Counted from the stretch's first letter, positions 36,762 through 46,056 are shown. The stretch: DNA of 64,000 nucleotides from Albidovulum denitrificans (GCF_002973535.1 NZ_PVEP01000002.1:186001-250000), one strand, 5' to 3'. Numbers and translations are program-made. Notes: generated from the letters alone by a model not told the origin.

Positions 36762-37844
36762 ATGAAATTCACGGGGATGACGGCCCTCGCCACGCTGCTG
36801 ATCGCAGGTGCCGCGGGCGCGGAAGAGGTCCATGTCTACAACTGGTCGGACTACATCGACGAGTCGTTGTTGGGCAAGTTCGAGGAAGAGACTGGCATCA
36901 AGCTGATCTACGACGTGTTCGATTCGAACGAACTTTTGGAGACCAAGCTTCTGGCCGGAAGCTCGGGCTATGATGTCGTGATCCCGACCGGGACCTTCCT
37001 GCAACGCCAGATCCAGGCGGGCGTGTTCCAGAAGCTCGACAAGTCGAAGCTGCCGAACATCGTCAACGAATGGGACATGGTGGCCGAGCGGACGTCGAAA
37101 TACGATCCGGGCAACGAATACTCGGTCAACTACATGTGGGGGACGACCGGCATCGGCATCAACGTCGCCAAGGTCAAGGAAGTCCTTGGCGAGGACGCGC
37201 CGGTCGATTCGCTCGCCTTCGTCTTCGATCCGGCGAACATGGAAAAGCTGAGCCAGTGCGGCGTCTATTTCCTCGACGCGCCGACCGAGATCATTCCGGC
37301 GGCGCTGAAATATCTGGGAGAGGACCCGGACGCGCAGGACTATGACACCATCGCCAAGGCCGAGCCGGTCCTGACCGCCGTCGCGCCCTATGTGCAGAAG
37401 TTCCATTCGTCCGAATACATCAACGCGCTGGCCAATGGCGACATCTGCGTCGCTTTCGGCTGGTCGGGCGACATCTTCATCGCCCAGTCCCGTGCCGAAG
37501 AGGCCGGAAACGGGGTGGAGATCGAGTATCACATCCCGAAGGAAGGCGCGCTGATGTGGTTCGACCAGATGGCGATCCCGGCGGATGCGCCGAACCCGGA
37601 CGCGGCACACAAGTTCATCAACTTCATGCTGGATGCGCATAACGCCGCCGCCGCGTCGAACTATGTCTACTATCCGAACGGCAACAAGGCGTCGCAGGAA
37701 TTCCTGAACGAGGACGTGATCGGCGATCCCGCGATCTATCCCGACGACGCGACCATGTCGAACCTCTACACCGTCTCGCCCTGGGACCCGAAGGTGAACC
37801 GTTCGGTCACCCGGCTCTGGACCAAGATCAAGTCCGGCGTCTGA
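36762..37844 (+). CDS. potF: Spermidine/putrescine ABC transporter substrate-binding protein
   Basis: A 360-aa periplasmic binding protein. The signal peptide MKFTGMTALATLLIAGAAGA is cleaved before EEVHVYNWSDYID, the standard mature start of PotD/PotF. Further family marks are GSSGYDVVIPTGTFLQRQ, YMWGTTGIGINVAKV, CVAFGWSGDIFIA and ALMWFDQMAIPADAPN, which supplies acidic and aromatic contacts for the diamine. The start has a perfect AGGAGG at 36752-36757. It is first in the pot operon and is separated from the ATPase gene by a terminator hairpin. Confidence 0.94.
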   Translation: MKFTGMTALATLLIAGAAGAEEVHVYNWSDYIDESLLGKFEEETGIKLIYDVFDSNELLETKLLAGSSGYDVVIPTGTFLQRQIQAGVFQKLDKSKLPNIVNEWDMVAERTSKYDPGNEYSVNYMWGTTGIGINVAKVKEVLGEDAPVDSLAFVFDPANMEKLSQCGVYFLDAPTEIIPAALKYLGEDPDAQDYDTIAKAEPVLTAVAPYVQKFHSSEYINALANGDICVAFGWSGDIFIAQSRAEEAGNGVEIEYHIPKEGALMWFDQMAIPADAPNPDAAHKFINFMLDAHNAAAASNYVYYPNGNKASQEFLNEDVIGDPAIYPDDATMSNLYTVSPWDPKVNRSVTRLWTKIKSGV

Positions 37845-37862
37845 CCGTCTGAAAGAAGATCG

Positions 37863-37890
37863 CCCCGCGCCCTCGACGGCGCGGGGTTTT
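37863..37890 (+). terminator. Intercistronic terminator/attenuator after potF
   Basis: CCCCGCGCC (37863-37871) and GGCGCGGGG (37878-37886) form a perfect 9-bp stem with a 6-nt loop and TTTT behind it. It sits between potF and the ATPase gene. Partial termination here would give more binding protein than membrane components, a common arrangement in ABC importer operons. Confidence 0.8.
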
Positions 37891-37917
37891 ACAATAAGCC
37901 AACAGGACGAGGATATC

Positions 37918-39057
37918 ATGGCCCAGCCCGCAAACCGTCCGGTCTTTGCGCCTTGGGACGATCCCGAGGAAAAGCCGCTGATCCGGTTTCAGAACGTCAC
38001 CAAGCGGTTCGGAGAGTTCACGGCGATCGACAACATCACGATCGACATCTTCCGGCGTGAATTCTTCGCGCTGCTTGGCCCTTCCGGCTGTGGCAAGACC
38101 ACGCTGATGCGCATGCTCGCCGGGTTCGAGACGCCAACCGAGGGCAAGATCCTTCTCGACGGGGTGGACCTTGCGCCGATCCCGCCGAACCGGCGCGAAA
38201 CCAACATGATGTTCCAAAGCTACGCGCTCTTTCCGCATCTGTCGGTCTGGGACAACATCGCCTTCGGGCTGAAGCGCTCCGACATGGCGAAGGACAAGAT
38301 CCCCGCGCGGGTGGAAGAGATGCTGCGCCTGACGCGGCTTGAGAAATTCGCCAAGCGCAAGCCGCACCAGATCTCCGGCGGCCAGCGTCAGAGGGTGGCG
38401 CTTGCCCGCTCGCTCGCCAAGGCGCCGAAGCTTTTGTTGCTGGACGAACCGCTTGGCGCGCTCGACAAGAAGCTGCGGCAGGACACGCAGTTCGAGCTGA
38501 TGGATATTCAGGAAAAGACCGGCACCACCTTCGTGATCGTGACCCACGATCAGGAAGAGGCGATGACGGTGGCCTCCCGCGTTGCGGTGATGAACCATGG
38601 CGAGATGATTCAGGTCGACACACCCGACCGTATCTACGAACACCCGAAATCCGTCTATGTCGCGGATTTCATTGGCGATGTGAACATCATCGAAGGCACG
38701 GTCGACACGCTTGAGGGCGACAAGGCCGCGATCGTCTGGGCCGAGGGGCAGCCGCCGATCAACGCGACCGTGACGGAGAGCGTTACCAGGGGGCAAAAGG
38801 TCCATTTCGCGGTCCGGCCCGAAAAGGTCGCCATCGCCGCGACCCGGCCCGAGGGGCGCGCCAATGTCATACAGGGCAAGGTCATCGACATCGCCTATCT
38901 TGGCAATATCTCCACCTACAAGGTGGAGGTGGCGGGCGGGCTGATGGTGAAGGCGCAGGTCGCCAACGAACGCCGCCTGTCGCGCCGCGACATCACCTGG
39001 GAGGATGAGGTCTGGCTGTCGTTCACCGACACCGCCGGCGTCGTCCTGCTAAGCTGA
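37918..39057 (+). CDS. potA: Polyamine ABC transporter ATP-binding protein
   Basis: A 379-aa ABC ATPase. Walker A GPSGCGKTT is near residue 54, the Q-loop MFQSYALFPHLSVWDN near 97, the signature ISGGQRQRVALARSLA near 151, and Walker B LLLLDEPLGALD follows. A C-terminal TOBE domain (FAVRPEKVAIAATRPEG) completes a PotA/PotG-type subunit. It hydrolyses ATP to drive import with the two permeases that follow 12 bp and further downstream. The operon order (binding protein first) is like E. coli potFGHI, so potG is an equally valid name. Confidence 0.95.
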   Translation: MAQPANRPVFAPWDDPEEKPLIRFQNVTKRFGEFTAIDNITIDIFRREFFALLGPSGCGKTTLMRMLAGFETPTEGKILLDGVDLAPIPPNRRETNMMFQSYALFPHLSVWDNIAFGLKRSDMAKDKIPARVEEMLRLTRLEKFAKRKPHQISGGQRQRVALARSLAKAPKLLLLDEPLGALDKKLRQDTQFELMDIQEKTGTTFVIVTHDQEEAMTVASRVAVMNHGEMIQVDTPDRIYEHPKSVYVADFIGDVNIIEGTVDTLEGDKAAIVWAEGQPPINATVTESVTRGQKVHFAVRPEKVAIAATRPEGRANVIQGKVIDIAYLGNISTYKVEVAGGLMVKAQVANERRLSRRDITWEDEVWLSFTDTAGVVLLS

Positions 39058-39069
39058 GGGGCAGGGGAG

Positions 39070-39969
39070 ATGAACAATTTCCGCCGCGCCCTTCTGATCT
39101 TCGTTCCGTATTCCTGGCTGATCTTCTTCTTCCTGATCCCCTTCGTGATCGTTCTGAAGATCTCGCTTTCGGATTACGCGATCTCCATCCCGCCCTATAC
39201 GCCGCAGTTGGACCTTTCGGCGGGCTGGGCGGGGATCACGGATTTCTTCGGCAATCTCGATTTCGAGAATTTCAGCTTTCTGGCCTCGGACGCGCTTTAC
39301 TACACGGCCTACCTGTCCAGCCTTAAGATCGCCCTGATCTCCACCTTCCTCACGCTCTTGGTGGGCTACCCGATCGCCTATGGCATGGCGCAGGCGCCCG
39401 ACGAATGGCGCCCGACGCTGATGATGCTGGTGATCCTGCCGTTCTGGACCTCATTCCTGATCCGCATCTATGCGTGGATCGGCATCCTGTCGAACGAAGG
39501 TTTCCTGAACCAGTTCCTGCTTTGGACCGGGCTGATCGACGCGCCGCTGACGGTGCTGAACACGCCCTCGGCGGTCTATATCGGTATCGTCTACGGCTAT
39601 CTGCCCTTCATGATCCTGCCGATCTACGCGGCGCTGGAAAAGCTTGACGGGTCGCTGATCGAGGCGGCAGAGGATCTTGGCTGCTCCAAATTCTCTGCCT
39701 TCTGGCTGGTGACGCTGCCCCTGTCGCGGCCCGGCATCATCGCGGGGTGTTTTCTGGTCTTCATCCCGGCGCTGGGCGAATTCGTCATTCCCTCGCTGCT
39801 GGGCGGCACATCGACCCTGATGATCGGCAAGACGCTTTATGAGGAGTTCTTCAACAACCGCGACTGGCCCGTGGCCTCGGCGGTGGCGGTGGTGCTTCTC
39901 CTGATCCTCATCATCCCGATCATCCTGTTCCAGAAGAATGAGGAACGTCAGAGGGAGGCGAACGGATGA
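39070..39969 (+). CDS. potH: Polyamine ABC transporter permease
   Basis: A 299-aa inner-membrane subunit with six helices of the PotB/PotH family. The ATPase-coupling EAA loop is visible as LIEAAEDLGCSKFSAFWLVTLPLSRPGIIAG near residue 195-225. The periplasmic first loop is long, as in PotH. The stop overlaps the next permease start (ATGA at 39966). Confidence 0.94.
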   Translation: MNNFRRALLIFVPYSWLIFFFLIPFVIVLKISLSDYAISIPPYTPQLDLSAGWAGITDFFGNLDFENFSFLASDALYYTAYLSSLKIALISTFLTLLVGYPIAYGMAQAPDEWRPTLMMLVILPFWTSFLIRIYAWIGILSNEGFLNQFLLWTGLIDAPLTVLNTPSAVYIGIVYGYLPFMILPIYAALEKLDGSLIEAAEDLGCSKFSAFWLVTLPLSRPGIIAGCFLVFIPALGEFVIPSLLGGTSTLMIGKTLYEEFFNNRDWPVASAVAVVLLLILIIPIILFQKNEERQREANG

Positions 39970-40784
39970 ACCGCAGATTTTCATGGTTCAACGCGACATC
40001 GCTGACCTTCGGCTTCGCGTTCCTTTACCTGCCGATCCTGATCCTGGTGATCTATTCGTTCAACGAATCCAAGCTGGTGACGGTCTGGGGCGGCTTTTCG
40101 ACGAAATGGTACGGGGAGCTGTTGGGCGATCAGGCGTTTCTTGACGCGGCCTGGGTCACGCTGAAGGTGGCGGTGGCGTCTTCGACCATCGCGACGGTGC
40201 TTGGCACGATGGCGGCCTATGTGCTGATGCGGGCGGGGCGGTTTCTGGGGCGGACGGTCTTTTCCGGCATGATCTATGCGCCCCTCGTCATGCCCGACGT
40301 CATCATGGGTCTGGCTTTCCTGTTGCTCTTCATCTCCATCGGGCTGGACCGGGGGGTGTTCACCATCATCCTTGCCCATACGACCTTTACCATGTGCTAT
40401 GTCTCGGTCGTGGTGTCCTCGCGCCTGGTGACCTTCGACAAGTCGCTGGAAGAGGCGGCGCTCGATCTTGGCTGCACGCCCTTCGATGCGTTCAAATCGG
40501 TGACGCTGCCGATCATCGCGCCTGCGGTCATCTCCGGCTGGCTTCTGGCCTTCACGCTGTCGCTGGACGATCTGGTGATCGCTTCCTTCGCGGCGGGGCC
40601 GTCGTCGACCACCTTGCCGATGAAGGTGTTTTCCTCGGTACGCCTCGGCGTCAGCCCGCAGATCAACGCGCTCTCGACGATCCTGATCGCGGTGGTGACG
40701 CTCGGGGTCATCACGGCCTCGCTGGTGACCAAGCGGCAGATCGCCCGGCAGAAGGCGGACGAACAGGCAGCGGCGCGGACCTGA
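39966..40784 (+). CDS. potI: Polyamine ABC transporter permease
   Basis: A 272-aa second permease of the PotC/PotI family with six helices. The EAA loop is LEEAALDLGCTPFDAFKSVTLPIIAPAVISG near 160-190, followed by the conserved 'LAFTLSLDDLVIASFAAGP'. Translationally coupled to potH, and 9 bp from the downstream oxidase gene, so transport and oxidation genes are one transcript. Confidence 0.94.
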   Translation: MNRRFSWFNATSLTFGFAFLYLPILILVIYSFNESKLVTVWGGFSTKWYGELLGDQAFLDAAWVTLKVAVASSTIATVLGTMAAYVLMRAGRFLGRTVFSGMIYAPLVMPDVIMGLAFLLLFISIGLDRGVFTIILAHTTFTMCYVSVVVSSRLVTFDKSLEEAALDLGCTPFDAFKSVTLPIIAPAVISGWLLAFTLSLDDLVIASFAAGPSSTTLPMKVFSSVRLGVSPQINALSTILIAVVTLGVITASLVTKRQIARQKADEQAAART

Positions 40785-40793
40785 GGGGGCGGG

Positions 40794-42122
40794 ATGAAGC
40801 GGATCTATCAGGACTTCGCCTATGGCAACGGCCCGGTGGCGGAGTGCTACTGGGACACCACCATCGCCCGTCCGGCCCGCCGTCCGGGGCCTGCGGGCGA
40901 GGTCACGCATGAGGTGGCCGTCATCGGCGGCGGTTATACCGGCCTCTCCGCCGCCTATCACCTTGCCCGCGAAGGCGTCGATGCGGCGGTGATCGAGGCG
41001 AACGGCATCGGCTGGGGCGCGTCGGGCAGGAATGGCGGCTTCGGCTCCATGGGCGGGACGAAGGCCAGCGAGACCTCGCTTTTGAAGCGTTTCGGCGCGG
41101 CGGGGATGGCGGAATGGTACGCGGCGCAGAAGGGCGCCTGCGAACTTCTGGGCGAGCTGGTGGATGGCCTCGGCCTTGATGTCGATGCCCATTCGCGCGG
41201 GGGGGAGATCTGCGTCGCCCACCGCCCGCGCGACCTGACCGCCTTTCGCGCCGAAAAGCCCGATCTGGAACGCGCCTATGGTGTCAAGGCGGAGGTCTAC
41301 GACCGCGCCGACCTTGAAAGCATGGGCATCACCGGGCCGGAGTTTCACGGCGGCATCCGCCTGCCCATCGGCTTCGCGCTGAACCCGCTGAAATACGTCC
41401 TTGGCCTTGCCCGCGCGGCCGAGGGGCAGGGCGTGACGGTCTATGAGGATGCCCCCGTCAGCGCCATTTCCCGCGACAACGGGGCCTATCTCCTGACCAC
41501 GCCCACGGGCCGGGTGCGGGCGAAGAAGCTGATCCTCGCCACCAATGGCTATTCAAGCGAGGATGTGCCGGGCTGGATGGCGGGGCGCTATCTGCCCGCG
41601 CTGTCGGCGATCCTTGTCACGCGCGAGCTGACAGAGGCGGAGATCGCCGCGCAGGGCTGGACGACAGATTACATGGTCTACGACTCGCGCAATCTTCTGC
41701 ATTACGTCCGCATGTTGCCGAACCGCCGCTTCCTCTTCGGCAGCCGCGGCGGCACCAGTTCCAGCGCCGAAGCCCTGACCGCCCGCCGTGCCATCGTGCG
41801 CGCCAGTTTCGAACGCATGTTCCCCGCCTGGGCGAAGGTGGAGACACCCCATTTCTGGTCCGGCCTCGTTTGCCTGACCCGTGACCTGACGCCCTTTGCC
41901 GGGCCGATCGGGGATTGGGACAATGCCTGGACCGGCTATGGCTGGCACGGCAACGGGGTGGCGCTGGGGACATGGTCGGGCAGGCTTCTGGCCGGGCTGG
42001 CCACCGGCACCCGAACGGCCCCCGCGCTGATGGCGCCGCCGCCCCGGCGCTTTCCCTTCGGTGCGGCACGGCGCGGCCTGTTGCGCCCCGCCTATGCGTG
42101 GTACGGCTGGCAGGACCGTTGA
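40794..42122 (+). CDS. Gamma-glutamylputrescine oxidase-like flavoprotein (PuuB-like), copy 2
   Basis: A 442-aa DAO-family oxidase. FAD motifs are VAVIGGGYTGLSAAYHLARE (about residues 41-60) and GWGASGRNGGFGSMGGTK (about residues 73-90), the PuuB/OrdL pattern shared with the gene at 33.06 kb. An N-terminal segment with PVAECYWDTTIARP precedes it, as in other members. The C-terminal part has GYGWHGNGVALGTWSGRLLAG. It is placed directly after the pot permeases and so probably oxidises the imported amine or a derivative. Confidence 0.86.
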   Translation: MKRIYQDFAYGNGPVAECYWDTTIARPARRPGPAGEVTHEVAVIGGGYTGLSAAYHLAREGVDAAVIEANGIGWGASGRNGGFGSMGGTKASETSLLKRFGAAGMAEWYAAQKGACELLGELVDGLGLDVDAHSRGGEICVAHRPRDLTAFRAEKPDLERAYGVKAEVYDRADLESMGITGPEFHGGIRLPIGFALNPLKYVLGLARAAEGQGVTVYEDAPVSAISRDNGAYLLTTPTGRVRAKKLILATNGYSSEDVPGWMAGRYLPALSAILVTRELTEAEIAAQGWTTDYMVYDSRNLLHYVRMLPNRRFLFGSRGGTSSSAEALTARRAIVRASFERMFPAWAKVETPHFWSGLVCLTRDLTPFAGPIGDWDNAWTGYGWHGNGVALGTWSGRLLAGLATGTRTAPALMAPPPRRFPFGAARRGLLRPAYAWYGWQDR

Positions 42123-42151
42123 TCCGGCCGCGACGCCGGAAGGAGGAGCCG

Positions 42152-43315
42152 ATGCCCGTCAAGAACCGCTTTGCGGAGTTGCAGCCCGAAATCGCCGCCT
42201 GGCGCCGCGATTTCCACGAAAACCCCGAGCTTCTGTTTGAGGTACACCGCACCGCCGCGAAGGTCGCCACGCTGCTGCGCGACTTCGGCTGCGATGAGGT
42301 GGTGGAAGGCATCGGTCGCACCGGCGTCGTCGGCGTGATCCGGGGCCGCAGCGACAGCAAGGGCCGGGTGATCGGGCTGCGCGCCGACATGGACGCGCTG
42401 CCGATCATCGAACAGACCGGGCTGCCCTATGCATCGAAGGTGCCGGGCAAGATGCATGCCTGCGGCCATGACGGCCATACCGCCATGCTTCTGGGCGCCG
42501 CGAAATATCTGGCCGAGACGCGCAATTTCGACGGCACCGCCGTGGTGATCTTCCAGCCCGCCGAGGAAGGCGGGGGCGGGGGCCGCGAGATGGTGAAGGA
42601 CGGGATGATGGAGCGGTTCGCCATCCAGGAGGTCTACGGGATGCACAACATGCCGGGCATCCCCGTTGGCACTTTCGCGATCCGCAATGGCGCGATGATG
42701 GCGGCGGCGGATCAGTTCGACGTCACCGTGACCGGCAAGGGCGGCCATGCCGCGAAACCGCATGACTGCGTGGATTCGGTTCTGGTCGCCGCCCAGATCA
42801 TCGTCGCGCTGCAATCCATCGCCAGCCGCAATGTCGATCCGCTGAAAGAGGTGGTCGTTTCGGTCTGCACGGTCGCGACCGAAAGCGACAGCTACAACGT
42901 GATCCCGCAAAGCGTGACACTGAAGGGGACGGTGCGGACGCTTGACCCCAAGGTGCAGGATTTCGTCGAAGAGCGCATCAAGGCCGTCGTGACCGGCATC
43001 GCCGGGGCGCTGGGGGCCACGGCCGAGATCGACTATCGCCGCGGCTACCCGGTCACGATGAACGCGGAAGGGCCGACCGGCCACGCCGCCGAGGTCGCGC
43101 GCCAGATCGCGGGCGATTGCGACATGGGCGTCGCGCCGATGATGGGGGCCGAGGATTTCAGCTTCATGCTGAACGAACGTCCCGGCGCCTATATCTTCAC
43201 CGGCAATGGCGACACCGCCATGGTCCACCATCCGGCCTATAATTTCGACGATGAGGTGATCCCCTTCGGCGCAAGCTGGTATGCCGGGATGGTCGAGGCG
43301 CGGATGCCGGCATGA
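42152..43315 (+). CDS. M20-family metallo-amidohydrolase (hippurate hydrolase-like)
   Basis: A 387-aa M20 peptidase/amidohydrolase of the HipO/AbgB/IAA-amino-acid hydrolase group. Metal-binding elements are RADMDALPI near residue 73, MHACGHDGHTAMLLGAA near 98 and QPAEEGGGGGREM near 131. A dimerisation domain starts around AAADQFDVTVTGKGGHAAKPHD, and the last ligand is in MGAEDFSFML. These enzymes remove acyl groups from N-acyl amino acids or amines. The start at 42152 has AGGAGG upstream. In the polyamine operon it could deacylate an N-acyl intermediate; no direct evidence of substrate. Confidence 0.88.
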   Translation: MPVKNRFAELQPEIAAWRRDFHENPELLFEVHRTAAKVATLLRDFGCDEVVEGIGRTGVVGVIRGRSDSKGRVIGLRADMDALPIIEQTGLPYASKVPGKMHACGHDGHTAMLLGAAKYLAETRNFDGTAVVIFQPAEEGGGGGREMVKDGMMERFAIQEVYGMHNMPGIPVGTFAIRNGAMMAAADQFDVTVTGKGGHAAKPHDCVDSVLVAAQIIVALQSIASRNVDPLKEVVVSVCTVATESDSYNVIPQSVTLKGTVRTLDPKVQDFVEERIKAVVTGIAGALGATAEIDYRRGYPVTMNAEGPTGHAAEVARQIAGDCDMGVAPMMGAEDFSFMLNERPGAYIFTGNGDTAMVHHPAYNFDDEVIPFGASWYAGMVEARMPA

Positions 43316-44052
43316 CGGGCAAGCCCTTCCTGATCCTGCAACTCCGCCCCGAGGATGAGGCGGCGGATGAGGAATTCGCGGCCTTCCTGCGCAAAGGCGG
43401 CCTGCCTGCCGGTCGCGCCCGTCGCATCCGGCTGGACCGCGAAGACCTGCCCGCCGATCTGAACCTGTCGGATTACGCCGGTATCCTCGTCGGCGGCGGT
43501 CCCGGCTGCGTCTCTGACCCGCCGGAAAAGAAAAGCCCCGCCGAGGCGCGGATCGAGGCGGCGATCCTTGGCCTGATGCCCGAGGTGATGGCCCGCGATC
43601 ACCCCTTCATGGGCTGCTGCTACGGGATCGGAATCCTCGCCCATCACCTTGGCGCGCCGGTGTCGAAGGCGCGTTATGGCGAGGCGGTCGGCCCGGTCCT
43701 GTGCCGGATGACCGAAGAGGGGGCCGCCGATCCGGTGCTGGCCGGGATGCCGTCCGAGTTCCCAGCCCTCGTCGGCCATAAGGAGGCGGTGCAGGTGCTG
43801 CCCGAAGGTGCGGTCCACCTGATGACATCCGCCCCTTGCCCGTTCCAGATGATCCGCGCCGGGCAGAACGTCTATGCCACCCAGTTCCACCCCGAGGCCG
43901 ATGGCGACAGCTTCGCGCTGCGCATCCGGGTCTATCGCGACAAGGGCTATTTCCACCCCGATGAGGCGGATCGGCTGACCGACACGGTGCGGTCCGCCGA
44001 TGTCGGCCTGTCGGGCCGGGTGCTGGCGAATTTCGTCGCGCGCTACGGCTGA
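43312..44052 (+). CDS. Class I glutamine amidotransferase-like protein
   Basis: A 246-aa stand-alone GATase1 protein of the GMP-synthase-like group. The nucleophile elbow is MGCCYGIG (Cys103), and the catalytic His-Pro-Glu is in TQFHPEAD near residue 193. The oxyanion strand is GILVGGGPGCVSDP. A C-terminal extension (GYFHPDEADRLTDTV) resembles members associated with gamma-glutamyl amine metabolism. The ATG overlaps the stop of the M20 gene (ATGA), so it belongs to the polyamine operon. It might hydrolyse a gamma-glutamyl amide, replacing PuuD. Confidence 0.85.
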   Translation: MTGKPFLILQLRPEDEAADEEFAAFLRKGGLPAGRARRIRLDREDLPADLNLSDYAGILVGGGPGCVSDPPEKKSPAEARIEAAILGLMPEVMARDHPFMGCCYGIGILAHHLGAPVSKARYGEAVGPVLCRMTEEGAADPVLAGMPSEFPALVGHKEAVQVLPEGAVHLMTSAPCPFQMIRAGQNVYATQFHPEADGDSFALRIRVYRDKGYFHPDEADRLTDTVRSADVGLSGRVLANFVARYG

Positions 44053-44111
44053 ACGGCCGGGTAGGGAAATGATGACCTGCGGCGAATCACCTTTTCTGGT
44101 TGAGTGATGCG

Positions 44112-44129
44112 GCCCGGAGATTACCGGGC
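44112..44129. repeat. Short hairpin before the 107-aa gene
   Basis: GCCCGG (44112-44117) and CCGGGC (44124-44129) form a 6-bp stem with an AGATTA loop. It lies between the amidotransferase stop and the strong ribosome-binding site of the next gene. It may be a weak terminator or a 5' leader structure. Confidence 0.4.
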
Positions 44130-44162
44130 GTTGTTCGACATCATTTTTCCAAGGAGGTTCCC

Positions 44163-44486
44163 ATGGCAATCGAGTTTCGCCAGCTGACAATCCATTTCGA
44201 CCCGACCCGCGGCATCCGCCAGCGTGAATCGCAGACTGTCACCTTCAATTCGACCGTGCAGAAGGCCGAGGCGATGCTGAAGGGCTTTCGCCTGCGCTAC
44301 AACAACGGCGACCATCACGTGCTTGAGGAAGAGGTCGATCTCGACATCACCCGGATCAGCGGCAATGCGGTGACCGTCGCGGCCGATTTCCTGCTGCGTG
44401 ACAGTTCCGGCAATATCGACGACCCGTTTTCGGGCTATGTGCAGGCGGTGGTGGTGGCCGATACGGCGGCCAATCCGCAGACCTGA
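44163..44486 (+). CDS. Hypothetical protein of 107 aa with a near-perfect ribosome-binding site
   Basis: I do not recognise the family. The sequence has a regular alternation of beta-forming segments (IEFRQLTIHFDP, RESQTVTFNSTV, AEAMLKGFRLRYNN, DLDITRISGNAVTVAADFLLRDSS, YVQAVVVADTA). No membrane helix or signal peptide is present, consistent with a small cytoplasmic beta-sandwich. AAGGAGG at 44151-44157 with ideal spacing suggests high expression. The start at 44163 is set by it. It is followed by a strong GC hairpin. Confidence 0.75.
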   Translation: MAIEFRQLTIHFDPTRGIRQRESQTVTFNSTVQKAEAMLKGFRLRYNNGDHHVLEEEVDLDITRISGNAVTVAADFLLRDSSGNIDDPFSGYVQAVVVADTAANPQT

Positions 44487-44498
44487 CCGGATCACCGG

Positions 44499-44519
44499 CG
44501 GCGGCCCATCGGGCCGCCG
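44499..44519. terminator. Hairpin between convergent genes
   Basis: CGGCGGCCC (44499-44507) and GGGCCGCCG (44511-44519) form a 9-bp stem with a 3-nt loop between the convergent stops at 44486 and 44521. There is no T-run, so termination in either direction is only likely, not certain. Confidence 0.5.
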
Positions 44520-44520
44520 T

Positions 44521-45003
44521 TCACCCCGCCGCCCTGCGCCCCGTCCCCGGCGCGCGGTTCAGGCGCGACAGCAGCCACAGATAGGCGACGCTTGCTCCGA
44601 TCCAGAGCGCGGGCGTCAGCAGGGGACGGTAGAACAGTTCGGCAAACGGCTCCCCCGGACCCCAGGTCGCGCCGAAGTCGATGGCGTAGGAAAAGGCGAT
44701 GTCATCGGCTATGAAATACCAGCCATAGGCGAAAAGCAGCACGCTGAGCGCCCTGAGCGGCCAAGGTCCCGAGATCATCGCCAGCACCGCCAGCGGCGGG
44801 ACCAGAAGCAGCCCGCGCAGCCCGACCTCGATGGCCAGCGACAGCGGCGTCACCTCGATCGACGGCGTCATCCCGTGGCCGATGCCCAGCACCTTCGGCC
44901 CAAGCCCCGCCATCAGGTTGACCCAGACCGTCGCCGCGGCCAGCGCGGCACCGGCAAGCGCGATGGCCCCCGCCCGCAGAAAGCGCCGCAGTTTGGGGGT
45001 CAT
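44521..45003 (-). CDS. Four-helix membrane protein of unknown function
   Basis: A 160-aa protein with about four predicted helices ([75 protein letters not shown]). No family motif is recognised. Its ATG overlaps the moaA stop (ATGA), so it is translated with moaA. A link to molybdopterin synthesis is possible only by association. Confidence 0.7.
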   Translation of the reverse strand: MTPKLRRFLRAGAIALAGAALAAATVWVNLMAGLGPKVLGIGHGMTPSIEVTPLSLAIEVGLRGLLLVPPLAVLAMISGPWPLRALSVLLFAYGWYFIADDIAFSYAIDFGATWGPGEPFAELFYRPLLTPALWIGASVAYLWLLSRLNRAPGTGRRAAG

Positions 45004-46001
45004 CCGCCGGTATGGCTCATGTGGCGCGACATCTGGCCTTCGACCTTCTGGCGCGAATAGTCGAAATCGTGGCCCTTGGGCTTGCGCGCGATGGCGCGGC
45101 GGATCGCGTCCTCGACCAGTTCGTCACCCTCGCTGGCGCGGAGCGGCGCGCGCAGGTCGGCGTTGTCTTCCTGCCCGAGGCACATGAACAACTCGCCCGT
45201 GCAGGTCACCCGCACCCGGTTGCAGCTTTCGCAGAAATTATGCGTCAGCGGCGTGATAAAGCCGATCTTCTGCCCCGTCTCCTCCACCCGCACATAGCGC
45301 GCCGGGCCGCCGGTGCGTTCGGAAAGCTCGGTCAGCGTGAAACGTTCGGCCAGACGGGCGCGCAGGTCCTTCAGCGGCCAGTACTGGTCCAGCCGCAACT
45401 CCTCCCCCATCTCGCCCATCGGCATGACCTCGATGAAGGTCAGGTCGTTGTCTTCCCTGGCGCACCAGTCGAGGAGCGGGAACAACTCCGCCTCATTGAA
45501 GCCTTTCAGCGCGACGGTGTTGACCTTGACGCGGATGCCCGCCGCCTTCGCGGCCTCGATCCCCTCCATCACCTGCGCGAACTTGCCCCAGCGGGTGATG
45601 TCCTGAAACTTCTGCGGATCGAGCGTGTCGAGAGAGACGTTGATGCGCCGGATACCGCAATCCGCCAGCTCCTTCGCGAACCGCTTGAGCTGCGAGCCAT
45701 TTGTGGTCAGCGTCAGTTCCTTCAACGCGCCGCTGTCCAGATGCCGGGACATGGCGCGGAAGAAGGTCAGGATGTCGCGGCGGACCAGCGGCTCCCCCCC
45801 GGTGATGCGCAGCTTTTCCACCCCCAGCCGGATGAAGGCCGAGGACAGGCGGTCCAGTTCCTCAAGCGTCAGAAGATCCTTCTTGGGCAGGAACTGCATA
45901 TGTTCCGCCATGCAATAGGTGCAGCGGAAGTCGCAGCGATCGGTCACCGAAACCCGCAGGTAGGTGATCGGACGGGCAAAGGGGTCGATCAAGGGTGCCA
46001 T
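45000..46001 (-). CDS. moaA: GTP 3',8-cyclase MoaA (molybdenum cofactor biosynthesis)
   Basis: A 333-aa radical SAM enzyme that with MoaC converts GTP to cyclic pyranopterin monophosphate. The N-terminal radical-SAM cluster motif is CDFRCTYC (Cys23, 27, 30). The GTP-binding C-terminal cluster cysteines are in [22 protein letters not shown]. The family GEPLVRR region follows the barrel start. The C-terminal end lacks the usual Gly-Gly-rich form as such, but SRHMSHTGG ends in the conserved Gly-Gly. It is followed by an overlapping membrane protein gene. Confidence 0.96.
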   Translation of the reverse strand: MAPLIDPFARPITYLRVSVTDRCDFRCTYCMAEHMQFLPKKDLLTLEELDRLSSAFIRLGVEKLRITGGEPLVRRDILTFFRAMSRHLDSGALKELTLTTNGSQLKRFAKELADCGIRRINVSLDTLDPQKFQDITRWGKFAQVMEGIEAAKAAGIRVKVNTVALKGFNEAELFPLLDWCAREDNDLTFIEVMPMGEMGEELRLDQYWPLKDLRARLAERFTLTELSERTGGPARYVRVEETGQKIGFITPLTHNFCESCNRVRVTCTGELFMCLGQEDNADLRAPLRASEGDELVEDAIRRAIARKPKGHDFDYSRQKVEGQMSRHMSHTGG

Positions 46002-46056
46002 GGCATCAATCTAGGCCCGCCGAGGGGCGGCGGCAAGGTGGGCCAAGGTCGCAGGG

